From Clostridia bacterium (GTDB lineage: Bacteria > Bacillota > Clostridia > Christensenellales > Aristaeellaceae): a DNA stretch of 46,673 nucleotides. Each line of letters opens with the position of its first letter. The first letter of the stretch is position 1. Shown piece by piece: positions 25,960-33,620 of the stretch. The translations under genes and the position numbers were made by a program. The stretch covers positions 1 through 46,673 of the forward strand of contig JAFULL010000033.1 of the NCBI GenBank assembly GCA_017473345.1. The letters are read 5' to 3'. The notes beneath the pieces are model-generated. The model worked only from the letters and a program-made list of their open reading frames with translations, was not told where the DNA came from and did not search any database.

Positions 25960-27735
25960 TCAGTTGTCACCGCCGGTGGTATAGTCGGCGTCCATCGCGC
26001 CGTCCTCGCTGGAGGCGGCGTCGTTATCCACAAAGCGGCCCACAGCCTGCAGCGCCTGCGTCAATTCCTCGCAGGCATATTTCAGCTCGCTGTCGTTTTT
26101 CTGATCCATCGCCGTCTGTACGCGCCTGCGCAGAGTTTCGATGCGTTCCTTATCCTGCGGGCTGAGCTTCTTCTGAGCAGCCTTGGCCTGATACAGCAGT
26201 TCTTCGGCGCGGTTGTGCAGCTCGGCGCTTTCCTTGCGCCTGGCGTCCTCGGCGGCATAGCGCTCGGCGTCGCGGATTGCGGCGTCGATCTCGGCGGAGG
26301 ACATGTTGGAAGACTGCGTAAGCGTGATCTCCTGATGCTTGCCGGTGCCCAAGTCCTTGGCCGATACGTTCACGATGCCATTGGCGTCGATGGAGAAGGT
26401 GACTTCGATCTGCGGAACGCCGCGCAGCGCACGGCGGATGCCGCTCAAACGGAAACGGCCCAGCGTTTTGTTGCAGCTGGCGATCTCGCGCTCGCCCTGC
26501 AGCACATGGATGTCAACACTCGTCTGGAAATTTGCGGCGGTGGTAAAGATCTGGCTGCGCTGCACAGGCAGCGTGGTGTTGCGCTCAATGATACGGCTGA
26601 ACACGTCGCCCATGGTTTCAATGCCCAGCGACAGGGGCGTCACGTCCAAAAGCAGCAGGCCCTTGACCTCGCCCTGCAGCACGCCGCCCTGCAGCGCGGC
26701 ACCCATGGCTACGCATTCGTCGGGGTTGATGTCCTTGCTGGGCTCACGGCCGGTAAAGCGCTTCACGGCAGCCTGTACGGCAGGAATACGAGTAGAACCG
26801 CCTACCAGCAGCACACGGCTGAGCTCGCTGGGCTGCACGCCGGCGTCGCTCATGGCCTGCTTCACGGGGCCCATAGTGGCCTCGACCAGATGGCTGGTGA
26901 GCTCGTCAAACTTGGCGCGGGTGAGCGTCATTTCAAGATGCTTGGCGCCGTTGCGGTCAGAGGCCAGGAACGGCAGGTTGATGGATGCAGCCGTGGCGGA
27001 GCTGAGCTCGATCTTCGCCTTTTCAGCAGCCTCGCGGATGCGGCTCATGGCGGTGGCGTCTTTGGTGAGATCGATGCGCTCCTGCTGACGGAACGTTTCC
27101 ACCAGATAATTGGCGACACAGTTGTCGAAGTCATCGCCGCCCAGACGGTTGTTGCCTGCGGTGGCCAGCACCTCAATCACGTCGTTGTTGATGTCCAGAA
27201 TGGACACGTCAAACGTGCCGCCACCAAGGTCATACACCATGATCTTGTGCGCGCCGCCCTTGTCCATGCCGTAGGCCAGCGCAGCTGCGGTAGGTTCGTT
27301 GATGATGCGCAGCACGTTCAGGCCTGCAATGCGGCCAGCGTCCTTGGTGGCTTGACGCTGGCTGTCGCTGAAATAGGCAGGCACGGTGATGACCGCGTCG
27401 GTGACTGCCTCGCCGATATAAGCCTCGGCGTCGGTTTTGAGCTTTTGCAGAATGATGGCGCTGATCTCCTGCGGCGTGAAGGACTTGCCGTCGATCTTGC
27501 TTCGGTTGTCAGTGCCCATATCGCGCTTGATGGAAGCAATGGTACGGCTGGCGTTGGTCACAGCCTGACGCTTGGCGGCTGCGCCTACGATGCGCTCGCC
27601 GTCCTTTGTAAAGGCGACCACGGACGGGGTGGTGCGTCCGCCCTCTGCGTTGGAGATGACGACAGGAGTGCCGTTTTCCATAAAAGCAACGCAGGAGTTG
27701 GTGGTGCCGAGATCGATGCCGATGGTCTTGCCCAT
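25960..27735 (-). CDS. Hsp70-family chaperone (DnaK-like, probably not the housekeeping DnaK)
   Basis: This ATP-dependent chaperone has 591 residues, somewhat short for DnaK (about 610-640). [30 protein letters not shown] and [18 protein letters not shown] are the ATPase signatures, and the substrate domain is present ([20 protein letters not shown]). The C-terminal lid ends in a short acidic tail ([20 protein letters not shown]). The start at 27735 has AGGAGG 9 bases upstream. It lacks hrcA, grpE or dnaJ neighbours and a CIRCE operator; instead it heads an operon with DUF5685, a J-protein and a zinc-ribbon protein. A specialised Hsp70 system is the likeliest reading. Confidence 0.9.
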   Translation of the reverse strand: MGKTIGIDLGTTNSCVAFMENGTPVVISNAEGGRTTPSVVAFTKDGERIVGAAAKRQAVTNASRTIASIKRDMGTDNRSKIDGKSFTPQEISAIILQKLKTDAEAYIGEAVTDAVITVPAYFSDSQRQATKDAGRIAGLNVLRIINEPTAAALAYGMDKGGAHKIMVYDLGGGTFDVSILDINNDVIEVLATAGNNRLGGDDFDNCVANYLVETFRQQERIDLTKDATAMSRIREAAEKAKIELSSATAASINLPFLASDRNGAKHLEMTLTRAKFDELTSHLVEATMGPVKQAMSDAGVQPSELSRVLLVGGSTRIPAVQAAVKRFTGREPSKDINPDECVAMGAALQGGVLQGEVKGLLLLDVTPLSLGIETMGDVFSRIIERNTTLPVQRSQIFTTAANFQTSVDIHVLQGEREIASCNKTLGRFRLSGIRRALRGVPQIEVTFSIDANGIVNVSAKDLGTGKHQEITLTQSSNMSSAEIDAAIRDAERYAAEDARRKESAELHNRAEELLYQAKAAQKKLSPQDKERIETLRRRVQTAMDQKNDSELKYACEELTQALQAVGRFVDNDAASSEDGAMDADYTTGGDN

Positions 27736-27814
27736 AAAATGGATCCTCCTAAATGCATTCTTCATGCGGATGTGCGAATGCACTGTAACAGCATACCTCA
27801 TATGCATGGAGAAG

Positions 27815-27843
27815 CTATAACCTAAATATGAACAAACTGTGAA
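27815..27843 (-). promoter_or_regulatory. Possible promoter of the Hsp70 operon
   Basis: Read on the minus strand: TTCACA, a 17-bp spacer, TTATAG, about 75 bases before the Hsp70 start. The -10 is weak. No CIRCE (GAGTGCTAA) repeat is visible. Confidence 0.4.
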
Positions 27844-27845
27844 TT

Positions 27846-27875
27846 TTGTTTCTGGGTGGGAGCGCTTTGTATAGG
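27846..27875 (+). promoter_or_regulatory. Possible promoter of the DUF2953/gerW/dacF operon
   Basis: TTGTTT (27846-27851), an 18-bp spacer and TATAGG (27870-27875). Both hexamers are imperfect; a sporulation sigma factor is possible but not shown. Confidence 0.35.
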
Positions 27876-27919
27876 GGCTACGGAACGGCAGGCATACTGT
27901 CAGCAGGCAGGTGAGCGGT

Positions 27920-28474
27920 TTGAATGTGTATTTCTGGACTTTTGCGATATTTGCAGTACTCATCACACCGGTTATGCTGACGGTGCATATCCGCTGTGAC
28001 GGGAAAATAGATTGGACAATGCAGCTGTATATCGCCGGGATTCCGGTTGTCAAATGCGAAAAAAAAGAAAAAACGCATCAGACCGTTGGACTGATGACAC
28101 AAAAAAAGAAACACAGACTGGCGTTTTTGCTGGTTCGGGACGGCTCTGCCGTAAGGCTGCTGCGTTCGATGCCGCTGGAGCGGGTGCGTATTCACGCCTG
28201 CCTTTCCTTTGAAGATGCAGCTGTGACGGCAATGGTATTCGCCTTTCTGAAAGCATTGATGCAGACGCTGGCATGCTGTGGTGTGCAAAGGGGAAAGCTG
28301 ACAGGAGCGGTACAGGCTGATTTTGGCGGCAGGGGAACCCATGCAGATGTCAGCTGTATATTTGCAGGCCGGTTGGGAAGAATAGGCCTTGCAGTCGCGC
28401 ATTTGATGATCAACGCGGCCAAAGCAAAGGCAGACTTTGCAGCAGAGGAGGAAAAACATGCAGCATCCCATTGA
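27920..28474 (+). CDS. DUF2953 family protein (YtfI-like)
   Basis: This 184-residue protein has one N-terminal membrane segment ([20 protein letters not shown]) and a basic linker ([20 protein letters not shown]); the rest is a beta-rich domain. In Bacillus subtilis, ytfI (DUF2953) sits directly before ytfJ (gerW), and here a gerW-type gene overlaps it by 17 bases, which is the main support. The start is uncertain: a TTG at 27920 has AGGTGA about 5 bases upstream and is preferred over a GTG at 27911. Confidence 0.68.
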   Translation: MNVYFWTFAIFAVLITPVMLTVHIRCDGKIDWTMQLYIAGIPVVKCEKKEKTHQTVGLMTQKKKHRLAFLLVRDGSAVRLLRSMPLERVRIHACLSFEDAAVTAMVFAFLKALMQTLACCGVQRGKLTGAVQADFGGRGTHADVSCIFAGRLGRIGLAVAHLMINAAKAKADFAAEEEKHAASH

Positions 28475-28901
28475 TAATATGATGCAGACCACCATGGAGA
28501 ATATCCGCGGCATGGTGGATGTGAACACGGTAGTGGGTTCACCCGTTGCCGGGGCAAAGGGCACGACCATTATTCCTATTTCAAAAGTCAGTTTTGGCTT
28601 TATTGCCGGAGGCGGCGAATATACCGTGGAGGAAGGCCGAAACCGCGCGGTCACGACAGACGTGCTGCCCTTTGCAGGCGGCACGGGCGCGGGCGTGTCG
28701 GTGCAGCCTGTAGGGTTTTTGGTGGTGGGCGATGGATCGGTGAAGATGCTGCCTGCCCAGACCAGCGGTGCGATGGAGCGTGTGGTGGAGCTGCTGCCTC
28801 AGCTTTTGGAGGACCTGTCCCAGAATGGGGAAACGAAAAAAACAGTCAAAACAGAAACGCTGACTGAAACGGTAATGCAGACCGGGGAAGAGGATGCATG
28901 A
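28458..28901 (+). CDS. gerW: GerW family sporulation protein (YtfJ-like)
   Basis: A 147-residue spore protein; in Bacillus subtilis GerW is needed for normal germination with L-alanine. Family signatures are [40 protein letters not shown] and GTGAGVSVQPVGFLVVGDGS, almost full length for the family. The ATG follows GAGGAGG at 5 to 6 bases. The gene overlaps the DUF2953 gene upstream and the carboxypeptidase gene downstream (ATGA), so the three are coupled. This is the strongest sign in the window that the organism belongs to a spore-forming lineage. Confidence 0.93.
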   Translation: MQHPIDNMMQTTMENIRGMVDVNTVVGSPVAGAKGTTIIPISKVSFGFIAGGGEYTVEEGRNRAVTTDVLPFAGGTGAGVSVQPVGFLVVGDGSVKMLPAQTSGAMERVVELLPQLLEDLSQNGETKKTVKTETLTETVMQTGEEDA

Positions 28902-30040
28902 GAAAGCCGCGCTCGCTGGCCGCACTGCTTTGCTGCGCGCTGCTGACAATGATCACTGGCAGTGCGCATAGCGAAGAAGAGGTCGAAACTTCTGCCAAAT
29001 CAGCGATACTCATAGAGCAGACGACGGGGCAGGTACTGTTGTCGCACAATGCACAGCAGCCGTTGCCCATGGCGTCCACCACCAAGGTGATGACGGCCCT
29101 GATGGCTTTGGAATATGGAAGGCTGGATGAAATGGTCACCGTCAGCCGCAATGCCTATGGCGTGCCGGGAACAAGCATCTATCTTGACCTGGGAGAGCAG
29201 ATCACCCTGCATGATCTGCTGTACGGGCTGATGCTGGCCAGCGGCAACGATGCGGCGGTGGCGATCGCTGAACATATCGGCGGCGATGTGGATACCTTTT
29301 GCCGCATGATGACGCAGCGCGCGGCCGAGCTGGGCTGCAGGGATACGGTGTTCATCAATCCGAACGGCCTTCCTGTGCAGGGACATCATACCACTGCGTA
29401 TGATCTTGCACTGATCGCACGTGAAGCCATGTCGCACGAGTTGTTTCGGCAAGTCGTCAGCACACAGCGGGCGTCCATTCCATGGCAGGGCCGCGGATAT
29501 TCGCGCATCCTCAACAATAAAAACCGGCTGCTGGCCAGCTATGAGGGAGCGACGGGCATCAAAACCGGTTACACAAAAGCAGCCGGGCGATGCCTGGTAT
29601 TTGGCGCCAGACGCGATGGCATGGAAGTTTTGGGGGTGGTGCTCAACTGCAGCAACTGGTTTGACGAGGCAGCCCGACTGATGGATACCGGGTTTGAAAA
29701 GTATGAATTCTTTACTGCTTTTTCACAGGGCGAAACGGTGCGCGTGCTCCCGGTGGTGGATGGCACGCAGGAAACGGTATGCATCCAGGCAGCACAGGTG
29801 CTGGCCTGTCCGCTTCCCAAAGGGACTGTGCCGGTGCTGGCCATCGATCTGCCGGACGAAGTGCAGGCGGGGCTGCGGTGCGGCGAAACGGTGGGCAGAG
29901 TTGTGCTGCTTGCCGAGGGCAAAGAGGTATGCAGCGTGCCGCTGATTGCAGGTGAAACACTGGCACGACGTGACTATGCATTTGAACTGGAACGCGTTAC
30001 ACGCAACTGGATACTGCAGGGACAAACCATTGCAGAATAA
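28898..30040 (+). CDS. D-alanyl-D-alanine carboxypeptidase (DacF/PBP5-like)
   Basis: A low-molecular-weight penicillin-binding protein of 380 residues, exported (signal peptide about 1-25, RSLAALLCCALLTMITGSAH). It trims the terminal D-Ala of peptidoglycan stem peptides. The SxxK motif is ASTTKVMTA, SxN is SGND and KTG is IKTGYTKAAG. A C-terminal beta domain (about 270-360) follows; the membrane-anchoring helix is short or absent. The overlap with gerW suggests expression during sporulation, as for DacF. It ends just before a hairpin that overlaps the dinB operator. Confidence 0.92.
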   Translation: MRKPRSLAALLCCALLTMITGSAHSEEEVETSAKSAILIEQTTGQVLLSHNAQQPLPMASTTKVMTALMALEYGRLDEMVTVSRNAYGVPGTSIYLDLGEQITLHDLLYGLMLASGNDAAVAIAEHIGGDVDTFCRMMTQRAAELGCRDTVFINPNGLPVQGHHTTAYDLALIAREAMSHELFRQVVSTQRASIPWQGRGYSRILNNKNRLLASYEGATGIKTGYTKAAGRCLVFGARRDGMEVLGVVLNCSNWFDEAARLMDTGFEKYEFFTAFSQGETVRVLPVVDGTQETVCIQAAQVLACPLPKGTVPVLAIDLPDEVQAGLRCGETVGRVVLLAEGKEVCSVPLIAGETLARRDYAFELERVTRNWILQGQTIAE

Positions 30041-30048
30041 AAATTTTC

Positions 30049-30085
30049 AACCAGCGAACATTTGTTCGCTGGTTTGTGCTATAAT
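30049..30085 (+). promoter_or_regulatory. SOS (LexA-type) box and promoter of dinB, inside a hairpin
   Basis: CGAACATTTGTTCG (30055-30068) fits the Gram-positive LexA consensus CGAAC-N4-GTTCG. It is the heart of an 11-bp hairpin (AACCAGCGAAC-ATTT-GTTCGCTGGTT) that follows the carboxypeptidase stop by 8 bases. The -10 is TATAAT (30080-30085); no good -35 is seen. Confidence 0.8.
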
Positions 30086-30116
30086 TACAGTCATGATCAA
30101 CGAAGGGGGACGAACG

Positions 30117-31361
30117 ATGGCTGCCGATCGCGTGATCTTTCATATTGACTGCAACGGTTTCTATGCAGCGGTGGAATGTCTGGACGATCCGTCGCTGTGC
30201 AGCGTCCCCATGGCAGTGGCGGGCGATCCTGAGGCGCGCAGCGGTATCATTCTGGCCAAAAATGAACTGGCAAAGGCTTATGGTATTCAAACGGCCGAAA
30301 CCGTTTATCAGGCCAGACGCAAATGCCCGGATCTTGTGCTGGTGCCGCCGAGATCTGCGCGTTACCGGGAAGTCTCCGGCCGGGTGAAGGCTTTGTTTGC
30401 AGAATATACCGACCAGGTGGAATCTTTCGGGTTGGATGAGGCATGGCTGGATGTGACGGGATCGCTGCGGTATTTCCGCGCCACGCCGCGTGAACTGGCT
30501 GACCGCATCCGCCTGCGGGTAAAAGAAGAAATCGGCATTACAGTGTCGGTGGGCGTCAGTTACAACAAGGTGTTTGCCAAGCTTGGTTCTGATCTGAAAA
30601 AACCGGACGCCACGACGGTCATCACCTGCGAAAACTATCAAAGGCTTATCTGGCCTCTGCCGGTGACGGCGATGCTGTTTGTGGGCCATACGGCAGCTGA
30701 GCAGCTGCATAAGCTGGGGATTCGCACCATTGGTGAAATGGCGCAGGCTGATCCGGCGGCGCTGGAAAAGATGCTTGGCAAGGGAGGTCCTGCTTTGTGG
30801 CGTTACGCCAACGGACTGGACGATGCGCCGGTTTTGCATGTGGGAGAACGCGAACCGGCCAAGTCCATCGGCAATGGCATGACGTTCAGGCGCGATCTTG
30901 TGGGCTGGGACGAACTGAAAAGCGCCCTCATTGCACTGGCGGACGAGGTTGCCAGCCGTTTGAGGGCGGAACAGGTGAAATGTGCTGCTTTGCAGGTAAC
31001 TATCAAAAATCCTGAGCTTAAAAGCATTTGCCGTCAGACTGTGCTGCCGCATCCGACACATCTGCAAAAGGAACTGGTGGAAGAGGGTATGAAGCTGCTG
31101 CGCGCCAACTGGCGCGAAAAATCGCCTGTGCGTGCGCTGACGCTGACAGCCCAGCAGCTGATCGCCGATGAGGAGCTGCAGGAGCAGGTGGATCTGACGG
31201 ATAGCTGTGGTGCTGTGCGTGACAAGTTTGAGCAGGCGGAGGCGGCAATGCAAAAGCTGCGCCGCAGATACGGGCGCAGCTCGATTGTGATGGGGTTTAC
31301 AGGTGACGAGGAACTGGGGCTGAAACGGGTTCGCCATCAGCCCGTTGTCAGTGACGAATGA
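30117..31361 (+). CDS. dinB: DNA polymerase IV (Y-family, DinB)
   Basis: An error-prone translesion polymerase of 414 residues. The palm motifs are VIFHIDCNGFYAAVE (metal Asp and steric-gate Tyr) and ESFGLDEAWLDVT (catalytic Asp-Glu; the usual SIDE is GLDE), and TVSVGVSYNKVFAKLGSDLK ends the palm. The little-finger domain follows (AKSIGNGMTFRRDLVGWDEL). The ATG at 30117 has AAGGGGG 7 bases upstream; an in-frame ATG at 30093 lies upstream of that site. The LexA box in the promoter indicates SOS control. Its 3' end overlaps the convergent membrane-protein gene by 14 bases. Confidence 0.93.
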   Translation: MAADRVIFHIDCNGFYAAVECLDDPSLCSVPMAVAGDPEARSGIILAKNELAKAYGIQTAETVYQARRKCPDLVLVPPRSARYREVSGRVKALFAEYTDQVESFGLDEAWLDVTGSLRYFRATPRELADRIRLRVKEEIGITVSVGVSYNKVFAKLGSDLKKPDATTVITCENYQRLIWPLPVTAMLFVGHTAAEQLHKLGIRTIGEMAQADPAALEKMLGKGGPALWRYANGLDDAPVLHVGEREPAKSIGNGMTFRRDLVGWDELKSALIALADEVASRLRAEQVKCAALQVTIKNPELKSICRQTVLPHPTHLQKELVEEGMKLLRANWREKSPVRALTLTAQQLIADEELQEQVDLTDSCGAVRDKFEQAEAAMQKLRRRYGRSSIVMGFTGDEELGLKRVRHQPVVSDE

Positions 31362-31830
31362 TGGTGGGAGCAGCGCTTTCCACATCTACATAGTAGCGTT
31401 TGTCATCGCGGCGGTCAAGGTAGACGCGAACGTCATCGCCCGGCACAAGGCCGGGATCGGCCGAAAGCATTTCGCTGCGGTACTCATGCAGCACGCCGTC
31501 GCGCTGTGTGCGGCAGATAACGCGGTAGGGACGGCGGCCATTGATCTGCACATTGTATACGCGTTCGGTTTCAACGACCTGTGCTGTTTCATAATAACCG
31601 CCGGCGATGAGGTCCTCGCGTATGGCATTGCGCCTGCGAATGTGCGCCAGAAAACCAAAGCCGATGCTGCCAAAAACAACGGACTGGATACCTAAAACAA
31701 GCGTAAACACCAGTTTGGCCTCGTAGGGAGCAATGGGAGCAAAGATCAGCCAGAACACTGCAAGCGCAACCAACTCAATCGTGGCAATAACAGAAAAGAT
31801 AATTCCCAGAACTTTAAGCGGTGTTTTCAT
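31348..31830 (-). CDS. Small membrane protein, DUF3592-like
   Basis: This 160-residue protein has two hydrophobic N-terminal segments (VLGIIFSVIATIELVALAVF and VFTLVLGIQSVVFGSIGFGF) followed by a beta-rich soluble domain (VYNVQINGRRPYRVICRTQR and DDVRVYLDRRDDKRYYVDVE). This layout resembles DUF3592 proteins. No function is known. AGGAG lies 9 bases before the ATG. It converges with dinB and overlaps it tail-to-tail by 14 bases, so the two messages could interfere. Confidence 0.65.
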   Translation of the reverse strand: MKTPLKVLGIIFSVIATIELVALAVFWLIFAPIAPYEAKLVFTLVLGIQSVVFGSIGFGFLAHIRRRNAIREDLIAGGYYETAQVVETERVYNVQINGRRPYRVICRTQRDGVLHEYRSEMLSADPGLVPGDDVRVYLDRRDDKRYYVDVESAAPTIIRH

Positions 31831-31942
31831 CGTACATAACTCCTGAATGATTTGATGCAGTGAGATTATACCATTTTAGACGATAAAAACATATGTTTCA
31901 TCCGGCAATAGAAAAAAATTTTCGAAACATGAAAACAAGGGC

Positions 31943-31971
31943 TTGACATTTTTTCGGGATGACGCTATAAT
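31943..31971 (+). promoter_or_regulatory. Strong promoter of the tRNA-Ser gene
   Basis: A perfect consensus: TTGACA (31943-31948), a 17-bp spacer and TATAAT (31966-31971), 36 bases before the tRNA. Confidence 0.9.
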
Positions 31972-32007
31972 AACGTTCGTTGTGATCGACACAACGTTGT
32001 AGACCAT

Positions 32008-32098
32008 GGAGAGTTGGCTGAGTGGTCGAAGGCGCACGACTGGAAATCGTGTTTACGTGGTAAGCGTAACTAGGGTTCAAATCCCTAACTCTCCGCCA
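32008..32098 (+). tRNA. tRNA-Ser (anticodon GGA)
   Basis: Acceptor GGAGAGT pairs with ACTCTCC; discriminator G and encoded CCA follow (CCA at 32096-32098). The anticodon stem-loop is CACGA-CTGGAAA-TCGTG with anticodon GGA, reading UCC and UCU. A long class II variable arm (TTTACGTGGTAAGCGTAA) and T-arm TTCAAAT are intact. Its 3' part from the anticodon stem to CCA (32035-32098) is the attL of the integrative element to the right. Confidence 0.95.
32035..32098 (+). repeat. attL: 3' part of tRNA-Ser, 64-bp direct repeat
   Basis: Identical to 35778-35841. It covers the anticodon stem-loop, variable arm, T-arm, acceptor and CCA. Confidence 0.92.
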
Positions 32099-32149
32099 GT
32101 TGTCATCGCGGTGTGCTGGAAATACTACCGCGAAAGACTCCGTAAAGGG

Positions 32150-32178
32150 GGAGCAGCTTGCAGGGCTGCTCCTCTTTT
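32150..32178 (+). terminator. Terminator after tRNA-Ser
   Basis: Stem GGAGCAGC / GCTGCTCC with a 7-base loop, then TCTTTT. A second short hairpin (TGCCTC-TAG-GAGGCA, 32181-32195) follows. Confidence 0.8.
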
Positions 32179-32199
32179 GTTGCCTCTAGGAGGCAGCAT

Positions 32200-32251
32200 A
32201 TCCCAATTTGTCCCACTTTGTCAATAGCGACCGGGACAATTTGGGATTTTT
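32200..32251 (+). repeat. 15-bp inverted repeat with T-run near the left end of the element
   Basis: ATCCCAATTTGTCCC (32200-32214) pairs with GGGACAATTTGGGAT (32233-32247), 14 of 15 positions, with an 18-base loop and a following TTTT. It works as a terminator on the plus strand and could also be a protein-binding site for the element's recombination. The rest of 32099-32415 holds a promoter (32276-32305) and no gene that I can see. Confidence 0.75.
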
Positions 32252-32275
32252 ATTTTGCCAAGCGTGCGCGCTACA

Positions 32276-32305
32276 TGGTCAAATGGTACACTTTTGTGGT
32301 ATAAT
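32276..32305 (+). promoter_or_regulatory. Promoter of the element's first HTH gene
   Basis: TGGTCA (32276-32281), an 18-bp spacer and a perfect TATAAT (32300-32305), about 110 bases before the GTG start at 32416. The leader between them carries CTTGTTTTGCAAG, a small hairpin. Confidence 0.5.
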
Positions 32306-32415
32306 TGAAGTGACGGAAAGCCTTGTTTTGCAAGGGTTTGCCGTGCACGGTGTAGGTCTTGGAGGGCGAACAGGGCTTCCGTCTATGGTACACATTTCAG
32401 CCCGGAGGAAAAAAA

Positions 32416-32790
32416 GTGCGTAAGACATCCCCACCGACCACCTATGATTCACTCTTCCCTTCAGATCCACGATCACCGTATCAACTGCCCTACCAGAAAA
32501 AGCGGATGCTTCAGGAGTATTGGCCTGTTCGTTATGCCGCTCGTCGATGGGGTTGCACGTACAGAGCTGCTCGGCTGTACATCCTCAGACACCCAGGCAT
32601 TGGAGTGCTGATCAGGATCCAGGCGAGAACTGCACCTAAACCCAGATGGATTATCGCAGTAAAGGCAGGTACGATAAAGGTACCTGCCATGAAGGGTAAT
32701 CCTGATTTGCTAGATCCACACTGGCAACGTCGATATGCCATTGAACGATGGCGGAGGAAGAGGCAGCAAGACAGAAGTCCGGTCGAATGA
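32416..32790 (+). CDS. Small HTH DNA-binding protein of the integrative element (paralogue of 33621-34190)
   Basis: I do not recognise a named family. The 124-residue basic protein has a likely helix-turn-helix (RYAARRWGCTYRAARLYI) and a C-terminal motif VKAGTIKVPAMKGNPDLLDP. The same architecture occurs in the minus-strand gene at 33621-34190: YQLP, then R-x-A-A-x-x-W-G-x-[TS]-x-R-x-A-R-x-Y, then AGT and GNP; 15 of 35 residues around the helix region are identical. The start is GTG at 32416 with GGAGG and a run of seven A's before it; an open frame continues upstream to a TTG but lies before this site. A role as repressor, excisionase or replication control is likely but not shown. Confidence 0.75.
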   Translation: MRKTSPPTTYDSLFPSDPRSPYQLPYQKKRMLQEYWPVRYAARRWGCTYRAARLYILRHPGIGVLIRIQARTAPKPRWIIAVKAGTIKVPAMKGNPDLLDPHWQRRYAIERWRRKRQQDRSPVE

Positions 32791-33007
32791 CCGGGCTTTT
32801 CTGATTTGCTCACAGAAGCTGTTTTAAGGCGCTTTGATGGGGTAGAGGTGACCAGATACTCACATGTACCGTCTGAAGTGCCCCTAGCGGCGGGATTTCA
32901 GGCCGTTACGATGGGGAACGGCCCACCCACTCAGTTGTCTTGGCGTCGCACAGCCCCTCAAACTACCGTCCAGGCATTTCTTGTTCCCTTCGCTCCGGTG
33001 CCAGCGC

Positions 33008-33075
33008 TTTCGCTAAAGGTAAGGCTTTAGCGAAAAGTTTTTCAAACTATTTCGCTAAAGTCCACCTTTAGCGAA
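33008..33075. repeat. Tandem array of palindromes (TTTCGCTAAAG / CTTTAGCGAAA)
   Basis: Two hairpins with the same arms, TTTCGCTAAAG-6-CTTTAGCGAAA (33008-33035) and TTTCGCTAAAG-5-CTTTAGCGAA (33050-33075), are separated by a third small palindrome AGTTT-TTC-AAACT (33036-33048). They lie between convergent transcripts (genes at 32416 and 33621), so they may be terminators, but lacking T-runs they also fit iteron-like or operator sites. 32791-33007 holds nothing I can name. Confidence 0.75.
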
Positions 33076-33241
33076 TAGTTTTCGGGGCTGGCTCCTTCAG
33101 CTGCTCCGTCTTGCCCACCCATCCAATGTCGGCTTTGCTGCCATGGTCCAGGGTTTCTGGGTTGGCTGGTCGCTGCTGCCATGGCGTGTGCTCGTCGGGG
33201 GCGCAGCACTTGTGCCAGCGCCCTTCGCGCGCCCCTCACAC

Positions 33242-33603
33242 GGGCCGCTTCGGGCCCTTGGCACGCGCTGTGCCTCCCTCCTCCAGCAGGTGCCGGTCGC
33301 CACTGCTGCAGCTGGTCGTGCCCACCCACCAGCAGTTGCATGCCGTCGGCGGCGCCGCACTGCATGCGCGCCCCTGCCGTCGGCGTCGCCCTGTGCGCTG
33401 TGCGCGCGGCGCCACCTTGCCTGTGCTGCCCACCCTGCAGGTTGGGGGTTCGCCCGACTGCGGTCGGGCGGGACGCGTTGCGTCAAATGCAGCGAAGGGA
33501 TGCAGTCCATGCTGCATCCCTTGCTCAGCTGTTTGGTTGTGGGCTGGTTTCGTCCGGCTGCGGCCGGCCGGCACCCGTGCTGCGTCCGCACCGGCTGTGC
33601 CGG
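33242..33603. repeat. GC-rich hairpin cluster in a non-coding stretch
   Basis: At least six perfect hairpins: GGGCC/GGCCC (33242-33257), CGCCCGAC-TGCG-GTCGGGCG (33451-33470), an 11-bp stem AAGGGATGCAG/CTGCATCCCTT (33495-33522), CCGGC-TGCG-GCCGG (33554-33567), GTGC/GCAC (33577-33591) and CCGGC-TGT-GCCGG (33591-33603). Two share the TGCG loop and differ by an A-T to G-C pair change that keeps pairing. The region is about 65-70% GC, and I find no convincing coding signal in any frame although several frames are open. 33076-33241 holds no other feature. Confidence 0.65.
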
Positions 33604-33620
33604 CACGGTCTCACCACGGG

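Noticed and set aside
25960-27735. Housekeeping dnaK
   Set aside because: No hrcA, grpE or dnaJ alongside, no CIRCE site, shorter than usual and paired with DUF5685; a secondary Hsp70 is likelier, though I cannot see the rest of the genome.
26215-27825. A 536-codon plus-strand frame opposite the Hsp70 gene
   Set aside because: Low-complexity His/Gly/Val translation, antisense to a textbook Hsp70; a shadow of its codon pattern.
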